NCBI GenBank assembly: GCA_022764045.1
Contig: JALERU010000049.1
Location: forward strand, 1-64,000
Direction of reading: 5' to 3'
Source: Clostridiales bacterium
GTDB taxonomy: Bacteria; Bacillota; Clostridia; Oscillospirales; Oscillospiraceae
DNA: 64,000 bases
Of the stretch, positions 7,190 through 15,706 are shown one piece after another; positions within the stretch are counted from its first letter, which is position 1; each line of letters begins with the position of its first letter. The notes beneath the pieces are model-generated. The model saw nothing but the letters and a program-made list of their open reading frames with translations, did no database searches and was not told where the DNA came from. A program made the translations under genes and the position numbers.

Positions 7190-8962
7190 TTATTTTACCG
7201 TGAAATTTCCAAACTGCCGGCCCAAAGCCAGCAGGTCATTAAACTTGTCCTCCTCCGACTGAGGCTGGCCGGACGCCTGAGCGGGCGCCGGTTGGGCTGC
7301 AGGCTCGGGCTTTCCCACCTTAAAAACCACCCGGCGTTTTTGGCCGGTGTACGCCTCGGCGGCCCGCTCCAACATGGCGGGGGTGTCTCCCCGGCTCAGG
7401 AAACCCTGGGTCAACTCGGAGTCGGTCCAAATGGTCAGGGTCCGTTCCTCAAAAGTCCCGGTCACCGACTCGGGCTTGTGGAGGAAGGAATTGACCATGG
7501 GAGGGAGATCCCGCAGGGTAGACAGGAAAGCGGGCCACTCCACCGTCCCTTCGCCGGTCTTTTTGGGGGGAGGCACCGGTGCTGCCGGGCTGGGAGGGGG
7601 CGCGCTCACCGGCGCAGCCTGAGGGGCCGGAGGTTCCGGCGCAGGCGCTCTGTCCCAGGGAGGGGTCTCCTCCTCTTCGGCGAAAACGAAAGGCTCCTCA
7701 TCCTCCTCCGGCGGGGGTACGTCCTCCCAAGGAGGTGTGTCTTCCGCCGCAATGGGCTCCGGCGCCTTTTTCGGCGGCTCCTGCTCCGTAGGCGTTGCCG
7801 TCCGCTGCACCACAATGCCCTTGGCCACTTGTTCCTCCAGGCGGCTCAGGCGGGCGGACAGCCCCTCTGTACTATCCGACAAGCGGCGGTCGCACAGCCG
7901 GATCAGGCAGAGCTCCGCGTCCAGCCGACGGCTGCTGCTGCGATACAGGTCGGCCTGAGCCGCCTGCAAAACGGTCATCATCTGCACCAGCTCCGCAGCG
8001 GTGAACCCCTCGGTGAGCCGGCGGATCACGCGCTCCTCATAGCCCCCGGTGAGCAGGCCGTGGCCTCCCTCCGGGGCGGTTTTGCGGATGAGCAGATCGC
8101 GCACCAGGGAAGCAATCTCTCCCAGTAGGGCGCCCATGTCTTTTCCGTCCCGATAGAGGGTGTCCAGCTCTTCCAGGGCCCCGGCGGTGTCCTCTCGGGC
8201 CACGCAGTCCAGAATCTTCGCCGTCCGGCGGTTTCCCGCCAGGCCCAGCACATCCAAGACCACTTCTTCGCTCAGCTCCCCCTCCGCGCCGCCGCACTGG
8301 TCCAGCAGGGACAGGCCGTCCCGCAGTCCGCCGTCGGCCAGACGGGCCAGCAGCTCTGCCGCCGGGGGGGTTAGCGCAATGCCCTCCTGCCGAGCCACAT
8401 AGTCCAGCCGCCCAGCCAGGGCCCGGGGGGAAATCCGCTTAAAGGCAAACTGCTGGCACCGGGACTTGATGGTAGCGGGGACCTTGTGCAGTTCCGTGGT
8501 AGCCAAAATAAACATCAGGTGGGCCGGTGGCTCCTCCAAAATCTTCAGCAAAGCGTTAAAAGCCGCAGTGGAGAGCATATGGACCTCGTCCACAATATAA
8601 ACCCGTTTCCGCACCGCCGCCGGGGTATAGGCCGCCTCGTCCCGCAGGGCGCGGATCTGATCCACACCGTTGTTGGAGGCCGCGTCCAGCTCCAGCACAT
8701 CCAGGATGGAGCCGTTTTCAATGCCCAGGCAGGAAGGACAGCAGTTACAGGGGTTGCCGTCCACCGGGTTTTCGCAGTTGACTGCCCGGGCCAGGATTTT
8801 GGCGCAGGTGGTCTTGCCGGTGCCCCGGGTGCCCGTAAAGAGATAGGCGTGGGACAGCCGGCCCGTGGCCACCTGCCGCTTCAGTGTCTCAGTAATATGG
8901 GGCTGCCCTACCACCTCGTCAAAGGTGCGGGGCCGCCATTTCCGGTAAAGTGCCTGGTACAC
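7190..8962 (-). CDS. dnaX: DNA polymerase III subunit gamma/tau
   Basis: A 590-residue clamp-loader ATPase. It begins YQALYRKWRPRTFDEVVGQ, with Walker A GTRGTGKTT, a zinc-binding Cys cluster (CENPVDGNPCNCCPSCLG) and the DEVHMLS Walker B box. Residues of about 385-500 form a Pro/Glu/Ala-rich linker before the tau tail. A GTG at 8962 is the start: AGAGGAGGAAG lies 7 bases upstream and the family begins exactly there. An in-frame ATG farther upstream at 9145 would run through the SRP RNA and is rejected. Confidence 0.95.
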   Translation of the reverse strand: MYQALYRKWRPRTFDEVVGQPHITETLKRQVATGRLSHAYLFTGTRGTGKTTCAKILARAVNCENPVDGNPCNCCPSCLGIENGSILDVLELDAASNNGVDQIRALRDEAAYTPAAVRKRVYIVDEVHMLSTAAFNALLKILEEPPAHLMFILATTELHKVPATIKSRCQQFAFKRISPRALAGRLDYVARQEGIALTPPAAELLARLADGGLRDGLSLLDQCGGAEGELSEEVVLDVLGLAGNRRTAKILDCVAREDTAGALEELDTLYRDGKDMGALLGEIASLVRDLLIRKTAPEGGHGLLTGGYEERVIRRLTEGFTAAELVQMMTVLQAAQADLYRSSSRRLDAELCLIRLCDRRLSDSTEGLSARLSRLEEQVAKGIVVQRTATPTEQEPPKKAPEPIAAEDTPPWEDVPPPEEDEEPFVFAEEEETPPWDRAPAPEPPAPQAAPVSAPPPSPAAPVPPPKKTGEGTVEWPAFLSTLRDLPPMVNSFLHKPESVTGTFEERTLTIWTDSELTQGFLSRGDTPAMLERAAEAYTGQKRRVVFKVGKPEPAAQPAPAQASGQPQSEEDKFNDLLALGRQFGNFTVK

Positions 8963-8990
8963 CGGCCTTCCTCCTCTGTTTTGTGTCATA

Positions 8991-9024
8991 AAAACAAATC
9001 TGCCTATGCTTCGGCATCCGGCAG
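8991..9024 (-). terminator. Terminator of the SRP RNA
   Basis: On the minus strand CTGCC..ATGC-CGAA-GCAT..GGCAG (9024-9000) is followed by a T-rich run (8999-8991). It separates the SRP RNA from dnaX, so dnaX needs read-through or its own start. Confidence 0.8.
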
Positions 9025-9296
9025 GACCGCACACCGGCCTTTGAAGGACCTCCCATCCCTGTCTCACCGGCAGCCAGCTCAAAACCGGCAAACCCGCGGC
9101 ACACGCGGCGTTCTGCTTAGTGCTGCTCGGTTCCCCGCCTGACACGGTTCACAGTGCTGCGTTGCGCAGGACCGATTTATCATCACCGCTTACCGGCAAC
9201 TAACGGAACAAGAGGCCTCCGGGGGTCCGGGATTCATCCCTGCTACAGCGGATTGCAGGTACAGGGCACCGCTATCTCCCCGACTAGTGCGGCCAT
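9025..9296 (-). ncRNA. ffs: Signal recognition particle RNA, large bacterial type
   Basis: About 270 bases match the Bacillus-type SRP RNA by eye. The Alu-domain core reads GGGGAGATAGCGGTGCCCTG and then TGCAATCCGCTGTAGCAG; the helix 8 Ffh-binding site reads GTCAGG..GGGGAACC..GAGCAGC, followed by the GCGTGTGCCG stretch also seen in E. coli 4.5S RNA. The ends pair (GGCCGCAC with GTGCGGTC). It targets ribosomes making membrane proteins via Ffh/FtsY. A location just upstream of dnaX is the same as in Bacillus. The mature ends are estimates. Confidence 0.93.
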
Positions 9297-9336
9297 GCCC
9301 GATGCCGATACAGCATCCGGCAGACTGTTGGTACAT

Positions 9337-9365
9337 ATCATACAACATTTTCCCAAAAGAATCAA
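9337..9365 (-). promoter_or_regulatory. Promoter of the SRP RNA
   Basis: On the minus strand TTGATT (9365-9360), a 17-base spacer and TATGAT (9342-9337) form a strong vegetative promoter. The predicted start near 9330 leaves a leader of about 35 bases to be trimmed. Confidence 0.8.
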
Positions 9366-9406
9366 GCCGCTCCCGCAAAAATATTGCCTTCGGCCGCAAA
9401 AAAGTC

Positions 9407-9439
9407 TTTACTTTTTTCTATCTTCTGGTATACTATAAT
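9407..9439 (+). promoter_or_regulatory. Promoter of tRNA-Ala
   Basis: TTTACT (9407-9412) and TATACT (9429-9434) are 16 bases apart; a TATAAT overlaps at 9434-9439. They lie about 50 bases before the tRNA and diverge from the SRP promoter. Confidence 0.55.
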
Positions 9440-9485
9440 CTTGTTCGGAGAAAGCGCAGACCTTTGCCGGGAAAACAACATACAT

Positions 9486-9561
9486 GGGCCTATAGCTCAG
9501 TTGGGAGAGCGTTCGGTTCGCATCCGAGAGGTCGAGGGTTCGAATCCCTTTAGGTCCACCA
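9486..9561 (+). tRNA. tRNA-Ala (anticodon CGC)
   Basis: A 76-base cloverleaf. The acceptor stem GGGCCTA/TAGGTCC includes the G3-U70 wobble that identifies alanine tRNAs; the discriminator is A and the CCA end is encoded. The anticodon arm is TTCGG-TTCGCAT-CCGAG, giving anticodon CGC at positions 34-36, and the T arm is GAGGG-TTCGAAT-CCCTT. It reads the GCG codon. Confidence 0.93.
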
Positions 9562-9566
9562 CATAG

Positions 9567-9597
9567 AAAACCACCGCTGTTCACTGCGGTGGTTTTC
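9567..9597 (+). terminator. Terminator of tRNA-Ala
   Basis: AAAACCACCGC pairs with GCGGTGGTTTT across an 8-base loop immediately after the tRNA, ending in a T tract. Between here and 9775 no gene or other element is seen. Confidence 0.85.
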
Positions 9598-9775
9598 CTT
9601 TCTATTTTTTCCTTTCCAACATCAGCCCAGATACCATGTTGCTTAATGGGGTGAATTGCGCCGTTTGGATTGCCATACAGCGCAGCCTTCTTCCGCGCCC
9701 CCAGGCCCTGAATAATACTCTCCTTTCCCACCTTTCAAAAATGGGTGAAAACCGTTTTATTTGCATCCTTCCCCC

Positions 9776-9804
9776 TTGAAAAAAGACGATACATATATTA
9801 TACT
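9776..9804 (+). promoter_or_regulatory. Promoter of the c-di-GMP signalling operon
   Basis: TTGAAA (9776-9781), a 17-base spacer and TATACT (9799-9804) form a good promoter. About 170 bases of leader precede the first gene; nothing else is recognised in it. Confidence 0.65.
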
Positions 9805-10014
9805 GTATAATAATTCAATTATGCTGGCGCGCAGGCAGCGGGACGGAACAGGCAGCCTGCTTCTTTGTTTTTCCACCCTCCGCGCCTCCTGCTCCTTTGC
9901 CTCGATCTGTTCCCTTCCCAGGAGGTGTGGGGCTCTGGGACACGTTGAGAAAATAACTTTTACAGGAAGCTGTGATGGACCATTAACCTCAACCATACAC
10001 AAAAACAGAAAATC

Positions 10015-12069
10015 TTGATTGTAGACGATTCGGAAATGAACCGTTCTATTTTGGCGGATATGCTGGACAGTCAGTATGAGATTCTCGAGGCCGAAGACGG
10101 CGCCGCGGCCATCACCATGCTCCAAAAGCACGTGCTGGATATCTCCCTGGTGCTGCTAGATGTGGTGATGCCCAATGTGGACGGCTTTGAAGTGCTGACC
10201 GTGATGAACCAGAAGCACTGGATTGACGACATCCCTGTGATTATGATCTCCGCTGAAAGTGGCTCGACCCAGGTGGAGCGGGCCTATGAACTGGGCGTGA
10301 CGGATTTTATTCCCCGCCCCTTCGACACCCTGATCGTCCGCCGCCGGGTAAACAACACCATCCTGCTGCTGGCCAAGCAGAAAGAGCTCATCGGGATGCT
10401 GGCCGATCAGATCTATGAAAAAGAGCGCATGAGCAGCATCATGGTGGATATTCTGAGCCATGTTGTGGAGTTCCGAAACGGGGAAAGCGGGCAGCACATC
10501 ATCCATGTCCGCACTTTGACGGAGATTTTTCTGCGACAGTTGCAGCGAAAGACAGACCAGTACCGGTTCTCCCAGGCCGACGTGGCTCTCATCTGCACCG
10601 CCTCAGCCCTTCACGACATCGGCAAAATCGCCGTGAACGAAGATATCCTAAACAAGCCCGGCCGGCTGACGCCGGAAGAGTTTGAGCTGATGAAAACCCA
10701 CTCCCTGGTGGGCGCGGAGATGCTGGAAAACATCTCTACCTATGGAAACGAGCCCCTGGTGAAAACCGCCTACGAGATCTGCCGCTGGCACCACGAGCGT
10801 TATGACGGGCGGGGCTATCCCGACGGGCTGGTGGGCGACGACATCCCCATCTCCGCCCAGATTGTGGCCCTGGCAGACGTCTATGACGCGCTGACCAGCG
10901 ACCGCTGCTACAAAAAAGCTTTTTCCCATGAGACCGCGGTGCAAATGATCCTGGACGGTCAGTGCGGCGTTTTTAACCCCCTGCTGCTGGACTGTCTGCG
11001 GGACGTGGCCCCCACTCTGGCGGAGGAACTGGCCCGGGCCTCTACCCAGACCCGTCAGCCGGAACCGCGGCAGCTTTCCCAGGAGATCATCTATCACAAG
11101 GATCTGCTGGCCTCCGAGCGGTCCCTGCGGCTGCTGGATCACGAGCGGATGAAATATAATTTCTTTGCCGCCATGACGGAGGAAATCCAGTTTGAATACA
11201 CCGTAACGCCCAACATGCTCACCCTGTCTGGCTGGGGCGCGAAAAAGCTGGGTCTGGACGAGGTGATTATGGAGCCCCAGAAAGATGAAAAAGTTCTCCG
11301 GCTTATCGGGGCAGACACCTGGCGAAGCATTGCCAACGCCCTGCAGGTAACGTCACCGGAGCACCCGATGACCAACTATGAGTGTCTGCTCCACCTCGAT
11401 GGGCAGCCCCGCTGGCACCGGATCATCGCCCAGTCCATGTGGTCGGCCGAGGATTCCCCCAGCTATGTGGGCGCCATCGGCAAAATCGTGGATATCCATG
11501 ACTCCCGGGTGAAACTGGAGGACTTGGAAAAACGGGCCTCCCACGACATGCTGACAGGGCTTTTGAACCACTCCAGCGCCAAAGAGCTCATCCGAAACAA
11601 GATTAAAAGCAACCCAAAGGAAGCCTACCTTCTGGTGATTCTTGACCTGGACCAGTTCAAAGCCGCCAACGACAGCTTCGGGCACATCTTTGGGGATCAG
11701 GTCCTCATCCACGTGACAAAGCAGCTGCGTCAAAGCACCCGCCGGGATGATATCGTGGCCCGGGTGGGTGGCGATGAGTTTTTGATCTTCCTGGAATATA
11801 AAACAGACGCCACACAGGTGGTGGACCGTATTTTCGGCGCCATCACCGGGCATTACAAGGACTTCCCCCTCTCTGTCAGCATGGGGGTCGCCTGCACAAA
11901 TGAAGTGGGGGGTGAATACGAAAAGCTGTTTCACGCGGCGGATCAGGCGCTCTATTCCGCCAAACGGGCGGGACGCCGCCAGTACCGCTTTTATGACGAT
12001 TCCATGCGGGAGACACTGTCTGCCATTTCTCCCATTGACCGAGATGTAAAAGGAGGGAGCCCCAAATGA
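10015..12069 (+). CDS. Response regulator with HD-GYP and GGDEF domains
   Basis: A 684-residue effector. REC covers about residues 1-120 with phospho-acceptor Asp49 (LLDVVMPNVDG). HD-GYP covers about 140-330 with intact HD200-201 and GRGYP at 265-269, predicting c-di-GMP hydrolysis. A PAS-like middle is followed by GGDEF at 585-589 with the inhibitory-site motif RRDD just before it, predicting c-di-GMP synthesis. The TTG at 10015 has no ribosome site and cuts the first REC strand; an ATT at 9982, 12 bases after AGGAAG, would restore residues NLNHTQKQKI. First gene of an operon with an Hpt protein and a hybrid kinase. Confidence 0.88.
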   Translation: MIVDDSEMNRSILADMLDSQYEILEAEDGAAAITMLQKHVLDISLVLLDVVMPNVDGFEVLTVMNQKHWIDDIPVIMISAESGSTQVERAYELGVTDFIPRPFDTLIVRRRVNNTILLLAKQKELIGMLADQIYEKERMSSIMVDILSHVVEFRNGESGQHIIHVRTLTEIFLRQLQRKTDQYRFSQADVALICTASALHDIGKIAVNEDILNKPGRLTPEEFELMKTHSLVGAEMLENISTYGNEPLVKTAYEICRWHHERYDGRGYPDGLVGDDIPISAQIVALADVYDALTSDRCYKKAFSHETAVQMILDGQCGVFNPLLLDCLRDVAPTLAEELARASTQTRQPEPRQLSQEIIYHKDLLASERSLRLLDHERMKYNFFAAMTEEIQFEYTVTPNMLTLSGWGAKKLGLDEVIMEPQKDEKVLRLIGADTWRSIANALQVTSPEHPMTNYECLLHLDGQPRWHRIIAQSMWSAEDSPSYVGAIGKIVDIHDSRVKLEDLEKRASHDMLTGLLNHSSAKELIRNKIKSNPKEAYLLVILDLDQFKAANDSFGHIFGDQVLIHVTKQLRQSTRRDDIVARVGGDEFLIFLEYKTDATQVVDRIFGAITGHYKDFPLSVSMGVACTNEVGGEYEKLFHAADQALYSAKRAGRRQYRFYDDSMRETLSAISPIDRDVKGGSPK

Positions 12070-12428
12070 CTCTGCAAGATTGCTACGCCGCCCTGGGCGG
12101 CAACTACGCGGATGTATCCGCCCGTCTACACAGCGACCGTTTGGTGCAGAAATTTCTTCTGAAGTATTTAGACGACCCCAGCTTCCAACAGCTCTGCACC
12201 GCCATGGAGGAGAAGGATTATGAGTTGGCTTTTCGGGCCGCGCACACCATCAAGGGCGTGTGCCAGAACCTGAGCTTTACCCAGCTACTGGACTCCAGCA
12301 GCCAGCTCTCCGACGCCCTTCGCCATGGCTGGACCCCAGAAGCAGACCCGTTGCTGGAACGGGTGAAAGCCGATCAGATGACCGTAACAGCAGCAATTCA
12401 ATCCTTCCGCGAGGAGAGTGAAGGGTAA
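12066..12428 (+). CDS. Hpt-domain phosphotransfer protein
   Basis: A 120-residue single-domain histidine phosphotransfer protein. His60 in FRAAHTIKGVCQNL is the expected phosphorylated residue. It should relay phosphate from the receiver domains of the hybrid kinase encoded next to the receiver of the preceding effector. The ATG overlaps the upstream stop (ATGA) and the gene ends 1 base before the kinase ATG, so all three are probably one translation unit. Confidence 0.85.
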   Translation: MTLQDCYAALGGNYADVSARLHSDRLVQKFLLKYLDDPSFQQLCTAMEEKDYELAFRAAHTIKGVCQNLSFTQLLDSSSQLSDALRHGWTPEADPLLERVKADQMTVTAAIQSFREESEG

Positions 12429-12429
12429 C

Positions 12430-14976
12430 ATGCAGAACAAAATCTACCGCTTTTTGGTCGGTAGCCTGGTGGTCATTTGTGCGGTCTGCGTAACCGTGTT
12501 CGGGGTGCTGGCTTCCTATCTGAACCGGGAAAATGAGCAGGCCATCAGCCAGATTGGCAACATTTACATGGCCAGCATGAACGATAGAATCTCCAAGCAT
12601 TTTGAAACCATGACCGATCACCGCCTGGAGCAGATGGAGACACTGACCAAGACCATCCCGCCCGCCTACCGCACCGGGAAAGAGTCTCTGGCCGAATGGC
12701 TGGAATACAACGGGCAGGCCAGAGGGTTTGACTCTGTGTCCTACTGCCACGCCGACGGAAGCCTTGAGATTATCTATGGGGAAGAGATCAGGCCCTATAG
12801 CTCCACGACCCTTCTCAACGCCATAGAAAACGGCCAGAACATCGTTGCCGTCGGCTATAACGGCGAGGGTGAGCAGGTGATTCTGGCCTGCGTGTCTGTC
12901 AGCGTTGACGTGCCGGGCATGGAGGACTGTATCGGCCTGGTGGGTGAGTTGCCTATCAGCGCAATCGCCGACTCGCTGTATCTGGAGGACGAGGATGCCC
13001 TGATCTATTCCTTTATCATCCGTAAGGATGGCAGCTTTGTGGTGCGCAACTCCGACGCAGTGCGGAGCAACTATTTTGACCGGGTCCGGGCCATCTATGA
13101 TGACCTGGACGGCCAAACCCCCGAGGAATACATTACGGAGCTTGAGGCCGCCATGCAGTCTGGAAGCGACTACTCCACCATGATCCAATTCAATGGTGAG
13201 CGCCGCCACATGTACTGCTCCAGCCTGCCGAACTCCGTCTGGTATTTGGTAACCCTCATGCCTTACGGCGCGCTGAACGAGTCGGTGGAAACCCTGGGAA
13301 CCCGGTCCCTTACTGCGGCCATGGGAAGCTGCGCAGTGATCCTTGTGATTCTGCTGTTTGTGTTCCTACGGTATTTCGCCATGAACCGCACCCAGATGAA
13401 GGAACTGGAGGAGGCCAGACAGATGGCCGAGGAAGCCAGCCGGTCCAAGAGTGAGTTCCTCTCTAACATGAGCCACGATATCCGCACACCCATGAACGCC
13501 ATTGTGGGCATGACGGCCATCGCTACAACCCACATCGACGATCCCCAGCAGGTACGCAACTGCCTGAAAAAGATCACCCTATCCAGCAAGCATCTTCTGG
13601 GGCTGATTAACGACGTGCTGGATATGTCCAAGATCGAAAGCGGAAAGATGGCCCTGAATGTGGAGCTGGTCTCCCTGCGGGAAGTCATGGACAGCATCGT
13701 CAACATCGTGCAGCCCCAGGTAAGGGCCAAACATCAGAAATTCAACATCTCTATTTACGACATCAGCTCGGAGAATGTACACTGCGACAGCGTGCGTCTG
13801 AACCAGATTTTGCTGAACCTGCTCTCCAATGCCATCAAATTCACCCCGGAGGGGGGTTCCATCCAGGTGGTTCTTCATGAGGAACGCTCTCCCAAGGGTG
13901 ATGGTTATGTCCGCATCCGCATCCAGGTGCAGGACACCGGCATTGGGATGTCGGAAGAGTTCCAAGCCCATATCTTTGAGTCCTTTACCCGGGAGGACAA
14001 CAAGCGGGTCCACAGGATCGAAGGAACGGGCCTGGGGATGGCCATCACCAAGTACATTGTGGACGCTATGGACGGCGAGATTACTTTGTCCAGCCGTCTC
14101 GGCGAAGGCAGTGAGTTCCAGGTTGTTTTGGACCTGGAGCGCGCCGAGGAACGGGCGGAGGATATGATCCTGCCCGACTGGAACATGCTGGTGGTAGACG
14201 ACGACCGCCAGCTGTGCGAGAGCACCGTGGACTCCTTAAAGTCCATCGGCATCCGGGCGGACTGGGTGCTGGACGGCGAGAGCGCCGTGCGCACCGTCAC
14301 CCAGCACCACAACCGCCACGCGGATTACCACGTGATTTTGCTGGACTGGAAGCTGCCTGACATGGACGGTATCCAAACCGCCCGGGCGCTGCGGGCCCAG
14401 TTGGGCGACGACGTGCCCATCCTGCTCATGTCCGCCTACGACTGGACCGAGATTGAGGAAGAGGCCCGGGCGGCCGGCATCAGCGGCTTTTTGATGAAAC
14501 CCCTTTTCCGGTCCACCCTGTATTATGGCCTGCTGCCCTATGCCAACGAGGAAGAAACCCAAAGCAAGAAGAAAGAGGACGACACGCCGTCATTCTGCAA
14601 CAAACGTCTCCTGGTGGCCGAGGACAACGAGCTCAACTGGGAGATCGCCTACGAGCTGCTTCAGGAGATTGGACTGAAGCTGGAATGGGCGGAAAACGGC
14701 CAGATCTGCGTGGATATGCTCCGGCGGTCCGAGCCGGGATACTACGACGGAATCCTCATGGACATTCGCATGCCCGTGATGAACGGCTATGAAGCCACCG
14801 ACGCCATCCGGGCCATGGACCGTCCGGATGCCTCCCTGCCCATCATCGCCATGACGGCGGACGCCTACTCCGAAGACATCAAGCGCTGCCTGGAGCATGG
14901 CATGAACGCCCATGTGGCCAAGCCCATTGACCTGAAAGAAGTCGTCCGGGTTCTCAAACGATATCTGGGTGACTGA
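12430..14976 (+). CDS. Hybrid sensor histidine kinase, two receiver domains
   Basis: An 848-residue membrane kinase. TM1 is at about 8-29; an extracellular Cache-like sensor covers 30-290; TM2 is at 295-316. HisKA has His349 in FLSNMSHDIRTPMNAI, and the HATPase has an N box (NQILLNLLSNAIKF, 458-471) and G boxes DTGIGM and GTGLGM. Receiver 1 has Asp639 (LLDWKLPDMDG) and receiver 2 has Asp778 (LMDIRMPVMNG). The ATG at 12430 follows GAAGGG; an in-frame GTG at 12418 is possible. The ligand is unknown. With the Hpt and REC/HD-GYP/GGDEF genes it forms a full phosphorelay. Confidence 0.92.
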   Translation: MQNKIYRFLVGSLVVICAVCVTVFGVLASYLNRENEQAISQIGNIYMASMNDRISKHFETMTDHRLEQMETLTKTIPPAYRTGKESLAEWLEYNGQARGFDSVSYCHADGSLEIIYGEEIRPYSSTTLLNAIENGQNIVAVGYNGEGEQVILACVSVSVDVPGMEDCIGLVGELPISAIADSLYLEDEDALIYSFIIRKDGSFVVRNSDAVRSNYFDRVRAIYDDLDGQTPEEYITELEAAMQSGSDYSTMIQFNGERRHMYCSSLPNSVWYLVTLMPYGALNESVETLGTRSLTAAMGSCAVILVILLFVFLRYFAMNRTQMKELEEARQMAEEASRSKSEFLSNMSHDIRTPMNAIVGMTAIATTHIDDPQQVRNCLKKITLSSKHLLGLINDVLDMSKIESGKMALNVELVSLREVMDSIVNIVQPQVRAKHQKFNISIYDISSENVHCDSVRLNQILLNLLSNAIKFTPEGGSIQVVLHEERSPKGDGYVRIRIQVQDTGIGMSEEFQAHIFESFTREDNKRVHRIEGTGLGMAITKYIVDAMDGEITLSSRLGEGSEFQVVLDLERAEERAEDMILPDWNMLVVDDDRQLCESTVDSLKSIGIRADWVLDGESAVRTVTQHHNRHADYHVILLDWKLPDMDGIQTARALRAQLGDDVPILLMSAYDWTEIEEEARAAGISGFLMKPLFRSTLYYGLLPYANEEETQSKKKEDDTPSFCNKRLLVAEDNELNWEIAYELLQEIGLKLEWAENGQICVDMLRRSEPGYYDGILMDIRMPVMNGYEATDAIRAMDRPDASLPIIAMTADAYSEDIKRCLEHGMNAHVAKPIDLKEVVRVLKRYLGD

Positions 14977-15000
14977 ACTCTTTTCCCATCCCTATGAACA

Positions 15001-15041
15001 GAAAGCCGCTCCCTTCGGAGGTTCCGAGGGGGGCGGCTTTC
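15001..15041 (+). terminator. Terminator of the signalling operon
   Basis: GAAAGCCGC pairs with GCGGCTTTC, with an inner CCCTTCGG/CCGAGGGG stem, 24 bases after the kinase stop. The T tract is short. Confidence 0.75.
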
Positions 15042-15150
15042 ATGCTATGACATCTTTTTTTGGCCGGTAAAATGGTATAATTCTCCCTCCGGATGGCAAA
15101 CTATATTCCGTCTTCCCTTGGGAGGATAAACTGACTAAGAGGTGATCGCC

Positions 15151-15324
15151 ATGACAACCAAAGAGCTGCTCTATATCGAAGATGCTCTGGGCCATGAGAA
15201 GTATTTCCAGAGCAAGTGCAAGGAAACCGCCAGCCAGCTTCAGGACCCGGAGCTGAAAAACTACGTGACCCAGATGGCCCAGAAGCATCAACAGATCTTC
15301 CAGAAATTCTACGGCCTGCTGTAA
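15151..15324 (+). CDS. Small spore coat-associated protein
   Basis: A 57-residue helical protein (IEDALGHEKYFQSKCKET and the ending MAQKHQQIFQKFYGLL) resembling the short CotF-like proteins that clostridia encode beside coat genes. AGAGGTGAT lies 7 bases before the ATG at 15151; a GTG at 15142 would add three residues. It sits 13 bases before a second coat gene, suggesting a sporulation operon. The role in the coat is inferred from family and neighbour. Confidence 0.75.
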   Translation: MTTKELLYIEDALGHEKYFQSKCKETASQLQDPELKNYVTQMAQKHQQIFQKFYGLL

Positions 15325-15337
15325 GGAGGAAATGAAA

Positions 15338-15583
15338 ATGGACGATAAAAACTTAATGGAAAATATCCTTTTGCTGGAGAAGGGTGTCTGCGACCTCTTC
15401 CTCCATGGCACCATCGAATCTCCCACCAGCAGCGTGCATCAGGCCTTCAACTCTGCCCTGGGCGAGTCCCTGACCATGCAGGACACCATCTATGACATGA
15501 TGGCCGACAAGGGCTGGTACCCCACGGAACAGGCCGAGCAGAAAAAGGTCAACTCCGTCAAGCAAAAATTCAGCGGTCAGTAA
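15338..15583 (+). CDS. CotF-family spore coat protein
   Basis: An 81-residue ferritin-like helical protein of the CotF family: NLMENILLLEKGVCDLFLHG, then ALGESLTMQDTIYDMMADKG and WYPTEQAEQKKV. The ATG at 15338 is preferred because AAGGAGG ends 8 bases upstream; the ATG at 15332 is only 2 bases from it. Coat proteins of this family are deposited in the mother cell during sporulation. It pairs with the preceding 57-residue gene. Confidence 0.85.
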   Translation: MDDKNLMENILLLEKGVCDLFLHGTIESPTSSVHQAFNSALGESLTMQDTIYDMMADKGWYPTEQAEQKKVNSVKQKFSGQ

Positions 15584-15589
15584 CCAAAA

Positions 15590-15614
15590 ACGCAGGTTCC
15601 CCATGCACCTGCGT
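15590..15614 (+). other. Stem-loop after coat genes
   Basis: ACGCAGGT pairs with ACCTGCGT (perfect 8 bp) 7 bases after the coat gene stop. There is no T tract, so it may protect the mRNA 3' end instead of terminating. Confidence 0.55.
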
Positions 15615-15624
15615 CTGGTAAGGA

Positions 15625-15666
15625 AACAGTAGACACTCACAAACGTGTGGGTGTCTACTGTTTTGC
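15625..15666. terminator. Terminator between coat genes and the Spo0A-C-like gene
   Basis: AACAGTAGACAC pairs perfectly with GTGTCTACTGTT and is followed by TTTT. It can act for the rightward coat genes. Confidence 0.75.
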
Positions 15667-15706
15667 TGCGCCTGTGGGCGCGGGTAAGTCCCGTTGAATA
15701 AATGAC

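Noticed and set aside
8963-9145. N-terminal extension of dnaX from an upstream ATG
   Set aside because: The extra 61 codons read through the SRP RNA and its terminator; a GTG with an excellent ribosome site begins the conserved N-terminus.
9408-9731. Minus-strand open frame of 107 codons over the tRNA
   Set aside because: It runs through the tRNA-Ala gene in antisense and contains the well-known spurious peptide seen over tRNA genes.
9600-9775. Possible gene remnant between the tRNA terminator and the signalling promoter
   Set aside because: No convincing reading frame or similarity on either strand.
12277-13209. Minus-strand frame of 310 codons opposite the hybrid kinase
   Set aside because: Antisense to clear kinase and Hpt coding sequence; no domain recognised.
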